A DNA stretch of 64,000 bases from Providencia sp. R33 (GTDB taxonomy: Bacteria; Pseudomonadota; Gammaproteobacteria; Enterobacterales; Enterobacteriaceae): the NCBI RefSeq assembly GCF_019343475.1, contig NZ_CP072453.1, positions 3,162,001 to 3,226,000 on the forward strand, read 5' to 3'. The position numbers were made by a program, and so were the translations under genes. Each line of letters opens with the position of its first letter. The stretch's first letter is position 1. The notes beneath the pieces were generated by a model. That model had not been told where the DNA came from. It did not search any database and saw only the letters and a list, made by a program, of their open reading frames with translations. Of the stretch, positions 26,096 through 34,657 are shown piece after piece.

Positions 26096-26644
26096 TTAAA
26101 TATATTTAATCTTAATTGTAATATGTGTATTCCCACTGCCTAAATTAACAGACTGCCCACCAAGCGGTAATACAACAGGCTTTACCTTGATTTTTACCTT
26201 CATCAAAGACGCGCCTATTTTTTTAAAAAAGAGTTCTTGTCCCATAGGAACCCCCGAGCCAACAGTACCGACTTGGTCATCTTCCCATGAAACAAGGTAA
26301 CCCAGTGTCGTATTTTTTGAGCCAATATACCCCGAGGAAGCCATTGTTAAATGCGGGTTTGCTGGCTCAAACCGTATTGATATCCGCTGTGGCTTAATCG
26401 TTCCTGAGCAATCTAATGAAAGTATCGAATGCCCTTCAATTTCACCCGATAAAATCGTTGCAGCATCGAGAGATCCAAAACTCACATCATCAACAGTTGC
26501 AGGTAAACAAGTCGCTATTCTCACATTCATACTAAACTGCGATTGAATTGCTTCACCAACAATCGATGTTTGCTTTGGCACTTCACCATAACTTGGTGGC
26601 GCACTGAGTATGAAGAAACCAGCAAGCAAAATAGACTTGAGCAT
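26096..26644 (-). CDS. Minor fimbrial subunit
   Basis: Pilin-family protein of 182 residues with signal peptide MLKSILLAGFFILSAPPSYG and cysteines in VRIATCLPATVDD and LSLDCSGTI, the usual intrachain disulfide. Repeated beta-strand pattern continues to the C-terminal HITIKIKYI with the penultimate tyrosine typical of donor-strand subunits. AAGGGT precedes the ATG. It lies 13 bp after the preceding pilin gene. Sequence is related to the two upstream subunits, notably the GSG...VKIKVKPVVL run, suggesting origin by duplication within the operon. Confidence 0.78.
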   Translation of the reverse strand: MLKSILLAGFFILSAPPSYGEVPKQTSIVGEAIQSQFSMNVRIATCLPATVDDVSFGSLDAATILSGEIEGHSILSLDCSGTIKPQRISIRFEPANPHLTMASSGYIGSKNTTLGYLVSWEDDQVGTVGSGVPMGQELFFKKIGASLMKVKIKVKPVVLPLGGQSVNLGSGNTHITIKIKYI

Positions 26645-26656
26645 AGTTACCCTTAA

Positions 26657-27190
26657 CTAATTAAATGTCAGCTTAATATTCAAAGCCGTATTTGCTGCCC
26701 CGGGAGAAACAACATCGCCCAATGCGATAGGCTTTACTTTAATTGGCACACTGAAACTTGCCGCTGTGGGCTTAGTGGTTGGCGTAATCACAGTGCCATT
26801 AATCGCTAAAGCGGTATCGACTGGCTTAACCGTAGAACTTCCCCATTTTAATTGATATCCAACCGTTGCATTCCCTTTTGTATTCATTATTCCATTAGCC
26901 ACATCTTTCACGCCATCCGCTGCCGTAAACGCTAACGTATAATTTGCGAGCGTTGTATCGCAGGTCACTGTTAAGGTCATCACTTTATCTGCCACAGTTC
27001 CCTTTTTGATATCCCCCGCAGCTTGGTCACCAAAAGCCACATCCGCAACGCTTGCACTGCAAGACGCTTTTACGGTCATGCTTAAATTTGATGTAACGGT
27101 TCCACCAGTCACATTAGAGGCAAAACTGGTCGCGTTAGCAGAAACAGAAAATAGAAAGCCAAGAGAAATAAATAACGTTTCCTTTATCAT
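26657..27190 (-). CDS. Fimbrial subunit, paralogue of the adhesin pilin domain
   Basis: Pilin of 177 residues with signal peptide (MIKETLFISLGFLFSVSANA) and cysteines in KASCSASVADVAFGDQ and LTVTCDTTLANYTL. Its whole mature part aligns by eye with the C-terminal half of the next-upstream adhesin-like protein: both share VADVAFG/VNDVAFG, GYQxxWGxxTVKP, INGTxIxPxxKP and a VKPxAL run near the end. AAGGAG sits before the ATG. It probably adds to the shaft or works as an adaptor next to the adhesin. Confidence 0.8.
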   Translation of the reverse strand: MIKETLFISLGFLFSVSANATSFASNVTGGTVTSNLSMTVKASCSASVADVAFGDQAAGDIKKGTVADKVMTLTVTCDTTLANYTLAFTAADGVKDVANGIMNTKGNATVGYQLKWGSSTVKPVDTALAINGTVITPTTKPTAASFSVPIKVKPIALGDVVSPGAANTALNIKLTFN

Positions 27191-27202
27191 GATTCACTCC
27201 TT

Positions 27203-28213
27203 TTAATTTAATTTCACATTAATCGTTAATGCGGTATTCGCTAGCCCGGGAATGGGCTGCGTTGATAAAGCAACAGGCTTTACCGTCACAGGGATCGTAA
27301 AGTTATTGGTTGTGGGTTTTGAATTAGGGGCAATTGCCGTGCCATTGATCACCACCGCACTATTAATAGGCTTCACAGTGTTATTTCCCCACGTAAATTG
27401 ATAACCAACCGAGCTATTATCTTTCACATTAATAATCCCAGTCGTTGCGTTGTTTACGCCGTCTCTACCTGAAAAACTTAAAGTGTATGCAGGGAGCACT
27501 GCATTACAGGTAAATGCAATATTGATTGTTTTAGCGGCAATCGAATTCGCTCTTACTGAACTCGCTGTTTGCTCTCCAAAAGCAACATCATTGACAGAAA
27601 CTGCACAGGAGGCATTGTTTATCAGTGTCATCGATGTTGGTGCACTAAAAGCCACAGTTTCTTTTTGTAATGTCCGGCTATTTTCACCAATTCGCGAATA
27701 AAAATTTCGGGTTAACATATAGGTTGGGTTAACGGTTGTTTTTCCTGGAGGTGGCTTCTTTTGTAAATAGACAACACCAGAATCTGTACTGCCACCAGGC
27801 CCCGATAAATTGGTATAGCCTGTTCCGCTTGTTTTATAATCAGCCAGTAATAACCAAACCGTATTCCCGCAACTTCCTGTTGAACGAAACCTTAAATAAC
27901 CATCCGTCGAGTTTTTATCTACAGTTCCGTAAGAACAGTCATTAGGAGACGCACCAAATTTATCAACGATATAAATAAAGTTTCCGGTTGTATTTCCTGC
28001 TCCACTTGATGCCCGTAAACATTGCCCTGCAAAAGTAATTGGCGCTCCAGGGTTCCCAAACGAATAGAGTTGGTCACCGACTTTTTTATTCGTAACATCA
28101 ATTTGCGCTGGAAAGTTATATTTCAACGATAAGCTTCTACACCGTGCAGCAGAGGCATCAAGGGAAAAAAGAAAAATCATTAATGCGATGAAATAATAAG
28201 GTTTTTTATTCAT
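27203..28213 (-). CDS. Two-domain fimbrial adhesin-like protein
   Basis: Candidate tip adhesin of 336 residues. After a signal peptide (MNKKPYYFIALMIFLFSLDASA) comes an N-terminal domain of about 170 residues with several cysteines (ARCRSLSL, GQCLRASSG, NDCSYGT, GSCGNTVW) that looks like a receptor-binding domain. A C-terminal pilin domain (from about residue 195) matches the neighbouring small subunit. The frame is open from 28273 inside the chaperone gene, but ATG at 28213 has AAGGA seven nt upstream and starts the signal peptide, so it is chosen. Receptor unknown; no lectin family could be named. Confidence 0.8.
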   Translation of the reverse strand: MNKKPYYFIALMIFLFSLDASAARCRSLSLKYNFPAQIDVTNKKVGDQLYSFGNPGAPITFAGQCLRASSGAGNTTGNFIYIVDKFGASPNDCSYGTVDKNSTDGYLRFRSTGSCGNTVWLLLADYKTSGTGYTNLSGPGGSTDSGVVYLQKKPPPGKTTVNPTYMLTRNFYSRIGENSRTLQKETVAFSAPTSMTLINNASCAVSVNDVAFGEQTASSVRANSIAAKTINIAFTCNAVLPAYTLSFSGRDGVNNATTGIINVKDNSSVGYQFTWGNNTVKPINSAVVINGTAIAPNSKPTTNNFTIPVTVKPVALSTQPIPGLANTALTINVKLN

Positions 28214-28223
28214 GCTAACGTCC

Positions 28224-28922
28224 TTAACGAAGCTCAATAACACGCCGAGCACCGTAATCATCAATTGCCTCAACCGTGACTTTCCCAGATAACGATTTCT
28301 GTAAATTCACTTCACTGAAAGGGGGGAATAAACTCATTGATTGCTCAATTTCTTTTGATAAAGCCAATGGGCGACCATTCACGGATACTTGAGTCAGTGC
28401 AAAATAATAAGGTGTTGGGTTTTTCAACACAGATCCTGAATACGTGAGGTTTTTCTCTGCATCTTCACGGGCATCAGCGAGTGCTTTGGGGCGATAAATC
28501 AATTTCACTTGTGTATTCAAAGCAACAGCAAGGACATTACCTTCATCAGCAGAAGCAATAGGGGGTATTTCCTGAACATTTAACCAAAACAAAGATTCTT
28601 TATCTTTGGGCAAAATATCATTCACATAAAGTAAGCGAATTAACTGCTTTTCTTCACCCTCAATTTTAAATAAATTAGGTGCAGGTATAAAAAAAACATC
28701 AGTGCCACTTAAATTATCAACCCAAACCTGACCACCATAAGTTTTATCGCTATTATTCTTTACTTCAATAGCAATATTTTTACGCCCTTCATCATAGATA
28801 AATCGAGTCCCATTCAACGTAAATGCAGAATAAGCATTTACGCTGGCAAATAACGATATCAGTATAATAAAATGTGATACCATTTTATTAATTACATTCG
28901 ACTTCCATAATTTTATTTTCAT
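28224..28922 (-). CDS. Periplasmic fimbrial chaperone (PapD-like)
   Basis: Immunoglobulin-fold chaperone of 232 residues that caps pilin subunits by donor-strand complementation in the periplasm. Visible features are the signal peptide, the strand-A/B region RFIYDEGRKNIAIEVKNNSDKTYGGQVWVDN, the G1 strand region KQLIRLLYVNDILPKDKESLFWLNVQEIPP, and the conserved KLIYRPKAL. The ATG at 28922 overlaps the usher end by 35 bp and gives a charged n-region; an internal ATG at 28883 would start 5 bp after the usher stop but has no charged residue before the hydrophobic core. Neither has a strong ribosome site, so the start is uncertain. Confidence 0.88.
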   Translation of the reverse strand: MKIKLWKSNVINKMVSHFIILISLFASVNAYSAFTLNGTRFIYDEGRKNIAIEVKNNSDKTYGGQVWVDNLSGTDVFFIPAPNLFKIEGEEKQLIRLLYVNDILPKDKESLFWLNVQEIPPIASADEGNVLAVALNTQVKLIYRPKALADAREDAEKNLTYSGSVLKNPTPYYFALTQVSVNGRPLALSKEIEQSMSLFPPFSEVNLQKSLSGKVTVEAIDDYGARRVIELR

Positions 28923-31260
28923 TTGATTCTATGTTTTCCAAATTTAATGTACATACCTCATTATCTGAGGAAGAAATAAAAATCTTTTTTGGTTTGTTGA
29001 GTAAATTTAAAAGCAACACTCCACCATTAGAAACAAACCCGACATATTCATTGCTTTCTGTTCTCGCCGAACTGCCCGCTGAAACAAATTGACCGCCTGG
29101 TTTTTTCAGTCTTAAAATATATCTATAAATCGTTGAGAATTTAAACTCACGATAAATAATTGCCTTATCGGTTGGCACAAACCCCTGTACGGAATCCAAC
29201 AATTCAATGTCATTAGGAACTTCTTCTGTATTGATTTTTAAGTTATTTTCAACATAAGGAGATATCCCAATAACTGTGTTGCCATTTCTATCCGTGGGTG
29301 GTGAATCATTAAAGGTAATATTTTTAATATTGCTAATATTCGCAATGGCAACTGTATCGCGACGAACATTACTCAATAACAATCCCGTTTGCTGAGTCGC
29401 AAGTAAACTTCCGGATGCATTTATTGAACCTGTTGTTTTATTCTCATTTTTCGAAATTGCGAAGCCCGTATTAACAATATCTTGATTAACCCCGAAATAA
29501 GCAGAATTAGACCAACTTTCACGATCTTTATTTGTATTCACGCTATAGTTGATTTTCTCATTAATATTCCCCGCAACACCTGAGTTAAAACTCGATTTAT
29601 TTCTACGGTCGTAATTCACCGAGTTTGTCCAATAATGGTTTTTATCAAATAAACTAAATGGAATATTCACACCAACAGATAAAACATAGTTATCACGGTC
29701 ATAATCATTTAACTTTTGGTAATCTGCCGATACAGATAAATCCACACCTTTCAAAGTTGTGTTGTAGGTAATATTCGCACCGACTTCATTATGTATTTGA
29801 CTGCGGTATGTTTGAACCCAACCTGAAACACTGACAAAACTATTATCAAAGTTCTGCGATAAGATAGTTTCATAACGTTCTTTACGATTACTTCGATGAT
29901 ATAACGCGTTTGAGTTAAACTCATTAAAATCAACATAGTCTTTACCTGTATAACGGTAAGCTAATAACTGTAAATTTGTATTATTAGACAATGAGTTAGC
30001 ATATTTAAGCATATAACTAATCCCAGACTGTCGAGATTCTGACATGGTTGGGGTTTGCTTTTGAAACGTGCTAACAGCTGTATTTAAGTTAAATGAAATC
30101 GCCCCAAATTGCCCTAAGTCTTTACTCGCGCCTAACCCTGCACTTTTATAATCGTTATGCAAAATACCTGCGGTATGAAAGGTAAAGTGAGTGAGTCCAT
30201 AATCAAACGCACCAAGAAAAAACAAACGATTTTCTCGCTTTCCCGTAACCTCTCTTTCTCCTACTGCGACGTTATAATTAATCTCATTAGCACGCAGTAA
30301 AGACGGAAGCGTTGCAACAGGGTAATAGCGAACTGTTTTTGTTCCGTTATTTTCTTCAACTGTTACCGTAATATCACCATTGCTCACTGGAGATATATCT
30401 TTTAACTGATAGGCACCTGCAGGGACCACTTGTGAGCTTAAAATATACCCATTTTGCGATATGGTAATTTTTGCATTCGAATTAACAACACCAGAAATAA
30501 TAGGGGCATAGCCTCGCATCTCCCAAGGACGCATATCCCTTTCTGAGCGTAAAGATAGACCATAAAAAACAAAATTAGGCAAAATAGATAAAGACGTTAA
30601 TGTCTTACCTACAATAAAACTGCCTTGTATTGGCTTAATTGCGGTGGATATTGTTGCTTCAGACGTTTCAGTGCCTGAATCATTAAGATAACTACTGCGG
30701 ACATAGGCCACCCATCGGCCAACATTAGAATATAAATCAAAATCACCATAAACTTGGGTTTTTGCAGAAGACGTTTTTGATATATATCCTGAATAATTCA
30801 CCTTAATGCCTGGAATACCATAATCCCATTCTTGCTGGTTTTTAGTTTCATCCAAAGCGATTTGAGGCACACTAAAAGACAAGGTCTGCTTTGCATTATC
30901 AAATACAACCTCGGCACCTGGGTACTGACTAATCTTGTAGCAATTTCTCGCTGCGTCAAAATTATTTGCAAGCAAAGTCAGGTTGATAGGCAATGATAAT
31001 TCTGATATCCATTCTGAGTTTAAGCATAAGACCTCTTTATCCTCTGGTAAAATAATGAGTTCTTTTCGATTAACAGAACGGCGATTAAAAATGACTTCAA
31101 CAATATAATGACCTGCAGGGTACTTAACACTTTCATCAAAAACGCTTGCAGCTTGCGGTTGAACTCCTCCATGTAAGAAGTCCATATTTAAATTTGCATC
31201 TGCGTAAAATGGACTTACTAACAGGGATAACATAAAAGCATTAATCGGTTTTAAACGCAT
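28888..31260 (-). CDS. Outer-membrane fimbrial usher
   Basis: Twenty-four-stranded usher pore of 790 residues that assembles and secretes the pilus. After a signal peptide the mature N-terminal domain begins LNMDFLHGGVQPQAASVFDESVKYPAGHYIVEVIFNRRSV, with its cysteine pair in CLNSEWISE and NCYKIS. The plug region shows PWEMRGYAPIISGVVNSNAKITISQNGY, and the C-terminal domain includes a late cysteine pair (VCTLNLE, VECN). It is somewhat shorter than the ~830-870 residues common in this family, mostly at the C-terminal end. Separated from the major pilin by an attenuating hairpin. Confidence 0.92.
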   Translation of the reverse strand: MRLKPINAFMLSLLVSPFYADANLNMDFLHGGVQPQAASVFDESVKYPAGHYIVEVIFNRRSVNRKELIILPEDKEVLCLNSEWISELSLPINLTLLANNFDAARNCYKISQYPGAEVVFDNAKQTLSFSVPQIALDETKNQQEWDYGIPGIKVNYSGYISKTSSAKTQVYGDFDLYSNVGRWVAYVRSSYLNDSGTETSEATISTAIKPIQGSFIVGKTLTSLSILPNFVFYGLSLRSERDMRPWEMRGYAPIISGVVNSNAKITISQNGYILSSQVVPAGAYQLKDISPVSNGDITVTVEENNGTKTVRYYPVATLPSLLRANEINYNVAVGEREVTGKRENRLFFLGAFDYGLTHFTFHTAGILHNDYKSAGLGASKDLGQFGAISFNLNTAVSTFQKQTPTMSESRQSGISYMLKYANSLSNNTNLQLLAYRYTGKDYVDFNEFNSNALYHRSNRKERYETILSQNFDNSFVSVSGWVQTYRSQIHNEVGANITYNTTLKGVDLSVSADYQKLNDYDRDNYVLSVGVNIPFSLFDKNHYWTNSVNYDRRNKSSFNSGVAGNINEKINYSVNTNKDRESWSNSAYFGVNQDIVNTGFAISKNENKTTGSINASGSLLATQQTGLLLSNVRRDTVAIANISNIKNITFNDSPPTDRNGNTVIGISPYVENNLKINTEEVPNDIELLDSVQGFVPTDKAIIYREFKFSTIYRYILRLKKPGGQFVSAGSSARTESNEYVGFVSNGGVLLLNLLNKPKKIFISSSDNEVCTLNLENIESNENKIMEVECN

Positions 31261-31293
31261 TGATATTATCCATAGCTATTTGTAAGTTAAAAT

Positions 31294-31320
31294 AAGGGTC
31301 AAAGACCCTTTTTATTTATT
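31294..31320 (-). terminator. Intra-operon hairpin between pilin and usher genes
   Basis: AAGGGTC / GACCCTT form a 7-bp stem with a 3-nt loop; on the minus strand ATTTTAAC follows. Lying between the major pilin and usher genes, it probably limits read-through so that the shaft subunit is made in excess, a common design in fimbrial operons. Confidence 0.65.
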
Positions 31321-31328
31321 AATATTAA

Positions 31329-31847
31329 TTACTTATATGCTACGGCATATGTTGCACTTGAAATCACTGTACCTTCAGTCACAGTTTGGCCTGTCGTCGC
31401 TAACATTCTTGCTTTGAATTTCATGTTCCCAATAGCATCAGTACCATTACCAAAATCAACGGTTTGGCTGTTATACGTGACATCCTGGTTAGGCGTTGTC
31501 GAGTTGGTGGCTGTCAGTTGGATTGACACGCCATTCGCAGTCCCTTTCATGTTTGCAAGGCCTGAGTTAGTAAACCCTGCGCTCTGCCAACCCACTTGCC
31601 CACTGGTTTTTTTCAAGCATTCATCAGTACGAGGGACTAAATCAAACTCAACATAATCACCGTTTTTATCTGTTGTAGTCATTTGACCTAGATCGATGGT
31701 TGATTTAACTAATCCACCCACTTCTGTATCAATATCACAGGTTTCTGATGTCACTGCGCCAATGAACTGAACTTCACCGGTATTAGCAAAAGTATATCCA
31801 CTGAATAGCACGCCACTTACCATTAATGGTAATAATAATTTTTTCAT
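31329..31847 (-). CDS. Major fimbrial subunit (pilin)
   Basis: Shaft subunit of 172 residues. Signal peptide MKKLLLPLMVSGVLFSGYTFA, then NTGEVQFIGAVTSETCDID with the first cysteine and VPRTDECLKKTSG with the second, and a C-terminus TYAVAYK with the penultimate tyrosine of donor-strand pilins. The ATG at 31847 has GGAGAG seven to eight nt upstream; an in-frame ATG at 31874 lacks a ribosome site. Closest by pattern to the MR/P- and type 1-like pilins of Proteus/Providencia. First structural gene of the operon, 74 bp after the HTH regulator. Confidence 0.9.
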   Translation of the reverse strand: MKKLLLPLMVSGVLFSGYTFANTGEVQFIGAVTSETCDIDTEVGGLVKSTIDLGQMTTTDKNGDYVEFDLVPRTDECLKKTSGQVGWQSAGFTNSGLANMKGTANGVSIQLTATNSTTPNQDVTYNSQTVDFGNGTDAIGNMKFKARMLATTGQTVTEGTVISSATYAVAYK

Positions 31848-31921
31848 TAAATAACTCTCCATATTTGTACACATAATAATTTCTTAATTAACAGTCAAAC
31901 TACGTAATCAAATTTTAAATA

Positions 31922-32179
31922 TTAGGCATTATCATTTAACTCATTAAATGATAAAAACTCTTCCCAAGATACATCCAGTATTTCCAATATGTCATTTAAC
32001 ATTGTAACGGTAATATTTGTTATTCCATTCTCATACCGAGATACTTGCTGCTGACTTACATTTAACATAACACCCAAGTCCCTCCCGGTTATGTCCATGC
32101 GTTTTCTTTTATTTCTAATAAAACATCCGATTTTTTTATTAAAAATATTTGGTCTTATAAAACTAGAGTGCTCATTCAT
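31922..32179 (-). CDS. Cro/CI-family HTH regulator of the fimbrial locus (MrpJ-like)
   Basis: Small DNA-binding protein of 85 residues with an HTH_3 domain over about residues 17-75: IGCFIRNKRKRMDITGRDLGVMLNVSQQQVSRYENGITNITVTMLNDILEIL. This resembles the MrpJ-type regulators attached to Proteus and Providencia fimbrial operons, which in P. mirabilis repress motility when fimbriae are made. Here it is the first gene, on the same strand as the pilin, instead of the last. GGGG lies five nt before the ATG. Role as an autoregulator or motility cross-regulator is inferred from family and location. Confidence 0.82.
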   Translation of the reverse strand: MNEHSSFIRPNIFNKKIGCFIRNKRKRMDITGRDLGVMLNVSQQQVSRYENGITNITVTMLNDILEILDVSWEEFLSFNELNDNA

Positions 32180-32776
32180 TCCTACCCCCTATTTAATTAT
32201 AAAATTCAAATATTCAACATAAGTAGGATTTCGCATAATATATTGGCACATGATATTAGAGTAAAAACGTTTGTGCCGATCGATAATATAATATTGATAG
32301 TTACCACCTATCGCATTTTAATATTTGATCGGAAATACCGATCACAAAGGTGAGCAAAACAAAATCAACCAATTGATAATAAACGGTTATTTTATTTTTT
32401 AACAATATATTTAATGTTATATTTTTAATTTTTTAATTACATAATTTAACATATGAATTGATATTTTAAATTAATTATGAAATATAATATTACATATGGT
32501 TACATTTATTTTTATATAGAAACAAGACAAGATAATAATATTTCAATAAAATTGAAATAGCATTAAACCCATATTATCCATTATAAAATAACAATATTTT
32601 CAAATAAAAAATTCAATAACAATAAGATATACAACCTCATAACTCATTTTATGGGTAATATAAAAATAAAAAAATTAACTTATTAAATGAGTATATTTAA
32701 CTTAAGGGGAATAAGATAGTGGAGTATTTGTTCCATAATGAAAACAAATTAAGTTATTACGCAAAGATTAATATAA
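32180..32776. other. AT-rich intergenic region upstream of the fimbrial operon
   Basis: About 600 bp with no supported gene, extremely AT-rich, and presumably containing the fimbrial promoter. A perfect dyad TGATCGG / CCGATCA with a 5-bp spacer is at 32326-32344, and another CCGATC is at 32276-32281. These could be operators for the adjacent HTH regulator. No recombinase gene or long inverted repeat marking an invertible promoter was seen. Confidence 0.6.
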
Positions 32777-32812
32777 TTAGTGATTACCATTTTATTAAAT
32801 GATAATCACTAA
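32777..32812 (-). terminator. Long hairpin downstream of the OlsF-like gene
   Basis: TTAGTGATTA (32777-32786) pairs with TAATCACTAA (32803-32812); after one mismatch the stem continues for five more pairs round a TATT loop. It lies about 50 bp downstream of the OlsF-like stop codon and is followed on the minus strand by an AT-rich tail. Probable terminator. Confidence 0.5.
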
Positions 32813-32859
32813 TAAAAACTACAATTTGCCCAACAAAATAACAGTACAGAAATAAAAAT

Positions 32860-34563
32860 TTACAGATGCACCCCAACATACCGCTGGTAACGTGCGGGTT
32901 TTAGTTTGGTTAAATCCACCAGTACCAAACCATCGATGCAATCATTGAATGATGGATCTGTACCAAAATCCATAAATTGCACGCCACCGGGCTCGCACAG
33001 CTCGGTATATTGCTTATAAAGCGTGGGAATAGAACACCCAATGTTATTTAATAAACTTTTGAGTTTCACCAAGTCTTCTTGGTAATTATCACCGGCGAAT
33101 TGCGCTAACACCTGCGGTAAAGAAGCTGGATAGGGTTTGTGGGATTGCACCATTGACTGTTCAGCGGAAAAATATAAGCGATAAAACGTGATCAATAAAT
33201 CACGCGCCGCAATCGGCATCGCGCCCGAAATGGAGACGGGGCCAAATAAATAACGGTATTGGGGGTATTTCGCTAAATAGGCCCCAATGCCTAACCACAG
33301 ATAATCCAGCCCGCGTTTTCCCCAATATTTAGGTTGAATAAAACTGCGGCCTAACTCAATACCTTGAGCAAGAATGGGAAGCATGCCTTCGTCATAGTGG
33401 AATAAACTAGCGCTGTAGATCCCCGCTAACCCTTTGGTTTTAATTTGCTTTTCTGTAGGAATAAAACGATAAGCGCCAACGATATCGAGCTCATCTTCAT
33501 CCCACAACACTAAGTGATAATAATCGTCATCATAGCTATCTAAATCACGGCGCTTTCCTGAACCTTCCCCTACCGCACGAAACGATATCTCACGTAGCCG
33601 CCCTAATTCACGCAATATGGGCGAGCGGACTTCTTGATGACGTTGATAAAGGTAAATGGCTTTACCATCTGGTGATGTTCCCAAACGCTCACAAGCCGTC
33701 AAGGCTTTTTTCAGTTCAAGCCGGTCTTCAGGTAAAGCAATTGCCGATTCACTGGTAAACAACCCGTCTTTACTCTTTCCTAATAAATAAACGTGGCGGC
33801 GAAAACGTTCTGCTAATTCGTGGGCTTTGGTGTGGCCATCATACCAATGACTAAAAGGGATCCGCCCCCCAATACAAATTTTGAGTTTTTTGCCCCGCTG
33901 TTTGAACATTTCCCTGACCAACATCAACGTGGACAATGGCTTGTAAACCAGTGAGGCAAAATAGAATAAATGGCTATTTCGCCCCTGAATATGAATAGGC
34001 ACAATCGCGGCGCGTGCTTTTGCAGCTAGGCGTAAAAAACCCGTGCGCCAGTGATTATCGCGAATGCCTTTACTACTGAGCCGCGACACTTCCCCCGCAG
34101 GGAATACGATCAATGCCCCGCGGTTGTCCAAGTGCTGTTGCATGGCTTCCACTTGCTGGCGATTGGTGCGGTTGCTGATATTATCGACGGCAATAAACAG
34201 GCTTTTTAGTGGTTCAATATAGTTAAGAAACTGGTTTGCAACGATTTTCACATCAGGGCGTACGGTTGCCACGGTGCGTAATAACGCTAGCCCATCTAAC
34301 GAGCCTATTGGGTGATTTGCCACCAAAACAACAGGGCCTTCTGCGGGGATATTTTCTAAATCACCATCAATTAATTCACAGCGAATATTGAAATGCTCAA
34401 TAACTTGTTCGATAAGATCCAACCCTTTCAAATGGGGGTAATCTTGGGCAAATTGGCTAAATTCTTTTTCGAAAAGAAGGCGTTTTAATACATTGCGTTT
34501 CCATGCAGGTGGGGCTTGATGTGGGTATATATCGTGGAGTAAGGCATCGATACTGAACATCAT
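32860..34563 (-). CDS. olsF: Bifunctional acyltransferase, OlsF-like (PlsC domain plus GNAT-type OlsB domain)
   Basis: Two-domain protein of 567 residues. The N-terminal half is a lysophospholipid acyltransferase of the hemolysin-like type, with ANHPIGSLDGLALL (His84, Asp90) and FPAGEVSRLSSKG near 154. The C-terminal half (about 285-560) resembles the OlsB/acyl-homoserine-lactone-like N-acyltransferase, including VGAYRFIPTEKQIKTKGLAGIYSASLF, ELGRSFIQPKYWGKRGLDYLWLGIGAYL and YLFGPVSISGAM. This domain order is that of OlsF, described in Serratia as making ornithine lipid by N- then O-acylation of ornithine. Alternative: an uncharacterised phospholipid acyltransferase. Ribosome site GGAG precedes ATGATG. 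It sits alone in its transcription unit. Confidence 0.75.
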   Translation of the reverse strand: MMFSIDALLHDIYPHQAPPAWKRNVLKRLLFEKEFSQFAQDYPHLKGLDLIEQVIEHFNIRCELIDGDLENIPAEGPVVLVANHPIGSLDGLALLRTVATVRPDVKIVANQFLNYIEPLKSLFIAVDNISNRTNRQQVEAMQQHLDNRGALIVFPAGEVSRLSSKGIRDNHWRTGFLRLAAKARAAIVPIHIQGRNSHLFYFASLVYKPLSTLMLVREMFKQRGKKLKICIGGRIPFSHWYDGHTKAHELAERFRRHVYLLGKSKDGLFTSESAIALPEDRLELKKALTACERLGTSPDGKAIYLYQRHQEVRSPILRELGRLREISFRAVGEGSGKRRDLDSYDDDYYHLVLWDEDELDIVGAYRFIPTEKQIKTKGLAGIYSASLFHYDEGMLPILAQGIELGRSFIQPKYWGKRGLDYLWLGIGAYLAKYPQYRYLFGPVSISGAMPIAARDLLITFYRLYFSAEQSMVQSHKPYPASLPQVLAQFAGDNYQEDLVKLKSLLNNIGCSIPTLYKQYTELCEPGGVQFMDFGTDPSFNDCIDGLVLVDLTKLKPARYQRYVGVHL

Positions 34564-34657
34564 GTTATCTCCATCCGAGCTGAGTTACTGCGAACTTAAG
34601 TCAGATACGTGACAACATGATGACAATTTTATGACGAAATAATGAAGCGATAGAAAA

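Noticed and set aside
32168..32353. A 61-codon plus-strand frame upstream of the HTH gene
   Set aside because: AT-driven, no ribosome site, overlaps the start of the HTH gene antisense.
32777..32812. Fur box in the GATAATCA-containing palindrome
   Set aside because: It lies downstream of the acyltransferase gene and forms a long hairpin; terminator reading is simpler, and the Fur 19-mer match is poor.
31848..32860. Invertible promoter element of the fimbrial operon
   Set aside because: No recombinase gene and no long inverted repeats flanking a promoter were seen; only short dyads are present.
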